A stretch of 64,000 nucleotides of DNA from Simmondsia chinensis. Its lineage: Eukaryota; Streptophyta; Magnoliopsida; Caryophyllales; Simmondsiaceae. The stretch covers positions 1,059,001-1,123,000 of the forward strand of contig JAGTTD010000026.1 in assembly GCA_018398585.1 (NCBI GenBank). Reading direction: 5' to 3'. The notes below the pieces were generated by a model. The model did no database searches, was not told the DNA's origin, and was given only the letters and a program-made list of their open reading frames with translations. The position numbers and the translations under genes were made by a program. Positions 63,327-64,000 of the stretch are shown here, in pieces (position 1 is the stretch's first letter; each line of letters begins with the position of its first letter).

Positions 63327-63830
63327 GAACCAACTTTTTTAAAAGTTTAAGGTCACGGTGAAGGCTCAGAAGTAGTTTTGTACACTAACACGCCTCCTCA
63401 TGCAAAGACCCATTGGCTTGAAGTGTGGATAGTGCACAGACCCACCTTATTTTTTGTTCTTAAATTGTTTTTAATATTGAAAGTAGGGGTTGTTGAGATT
63501 CAAACTTGTGATCTCTTGGTCAAGCTAGCTCTGATATCATGTTAAGGAACCAACTTTTTGAAAAGCTGAAGCTGATAAGTAAAGGCCCAGAATTGATTTT
63601 ATACTGTAATAGATACCCCCTCACGAGAATGCCTGTTTGAGCTTCAAAAGTAGATAATGCACATACCTACCTCATACTTTGTGCTTAAATTATATAGATT
63701 AGGGGTTGTTTGGATTTGAACTTAGACATCTTAATAATCAAGGATTTGATATCATGTCGAGGAATCAACTTTCCCAAAAGCTTAAATTAATGGGTGAAAG
63801 CCCAAGATTGGTTTTAAATTCTGAAAATTA
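63327..63830 (-). repeat. Head-to-tail tRNA-like repeat, 2 units plus part of a third
   Basis: Units start with GAACCAACTTTTT at 63327, 63547 and (GAATCAACTTTCCC) 63762, steps of 220 and 215 bp. Read on the minus strand each unit begins with TTAACATGATATCAGAGC (box A-like, similar to initiator tRNA-Met) and carries a box B-like AAGTTTGAATCTCAAC about 30 bp later. A tandemly joined tRNA-derived SINE or a SINE-derived tandem array. Confidence 0.65.
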
Positions 63831-64000
63831 TAGTTTTTTTTCTCCTGATAATTAGTGAAGGAACTCGTAATACAAAAACGGACATCTTACAAAAGGAGTT
63901 TGATGTGTTATAGTTTGAGTTCTATTCAAGGGGGTTTGGGGTTTTCCTTTACTTTTTTCGGAGTTTTTTCTCTGGTTGATGGGATCCACTTCGAATGATC
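63831..64000. other. Window end, unassigned
   Basis: T-rich and AT-rich sequence; nothing recognised before the window ends. Confidence 0.4.

Overview
This is nuclear DNA of a flowering plant. It shows large spliced genes with GT..AG introns, AT-rich spacers, and dense, nested plant-type transposable elements: Ty3/gypsy and Ty1/copia LTR elements, L1 and RTE LINEs, SINEs, a MULE, hAT-, Mutator- and Harbinger-like MITEs, and a CACTA-type end. I cannot name the species. Only two host genes look intact, both on the + strand. One is a three-exon gene for a small, probably plastid, membrane protein (21127-25107). The other is a six-exon gene for diphthine methyl ester synthase, DPH5 (38137-48331). 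Nearly everything else is mobile DNA or its decay products.

Layout. 1-8300: MITEs, a CACTA-type end, a hAT-like element split by other insertions, and a copia RNase H remnant with part of its LTR. 8330-13990: a minus-strand L1-type element that keeps ORF1 and a poly(A) end but no ORF2. It is split by a young LTR retrotransposon (10641-13663) that keeps gag and protease but no reverse transcriptase or integrase. 14300-16600: nested MITEs, one carrying a tRNA-like pol III promoter. 16600-20950: decayed gypsy integrase and other debris. 21000-25800: the membrane-protein gene. 26350-30100: MITEs, an LTR-like fragment and a minisatellite. 30115-37425: a MULE with a perfect 9-bp target duplication. 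It carries a broken MURA-type transposase and a spliced plant-mobile-domain (PMD/MAIN-like) gene broken by a single stop codon. 37700-48700: DPH5, whose introns have been expanded to over 9 kb by insertions, including an RTE LINE and a three-deep nest. 48700-64000: MITEs, SINEs and LINE fragments.

The most interesting signal is a dispersed family of short retroposons. Seven copies carry a head that reads as plant 5S rRNA, including its internal pol III promoter, joined to a roughly 110-bp body ending in (TTG)n. The same body and tail are the 3' end of the RTE LINE inside DPH5 intron 5, and about a dozen further copies carry the tail without a 5S head. Several copies of both types have clear target-site duplications of 12-23 bp. 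I read this as a 5S rRNA-derived SINE family mobilised by an RTE LINE through a shared 3' end. It differs from the known plant Cassandra TRIM elements, which also carry 5S sequence but inside LTRs. All boundaries and identities were read by eye; no database search was possible.
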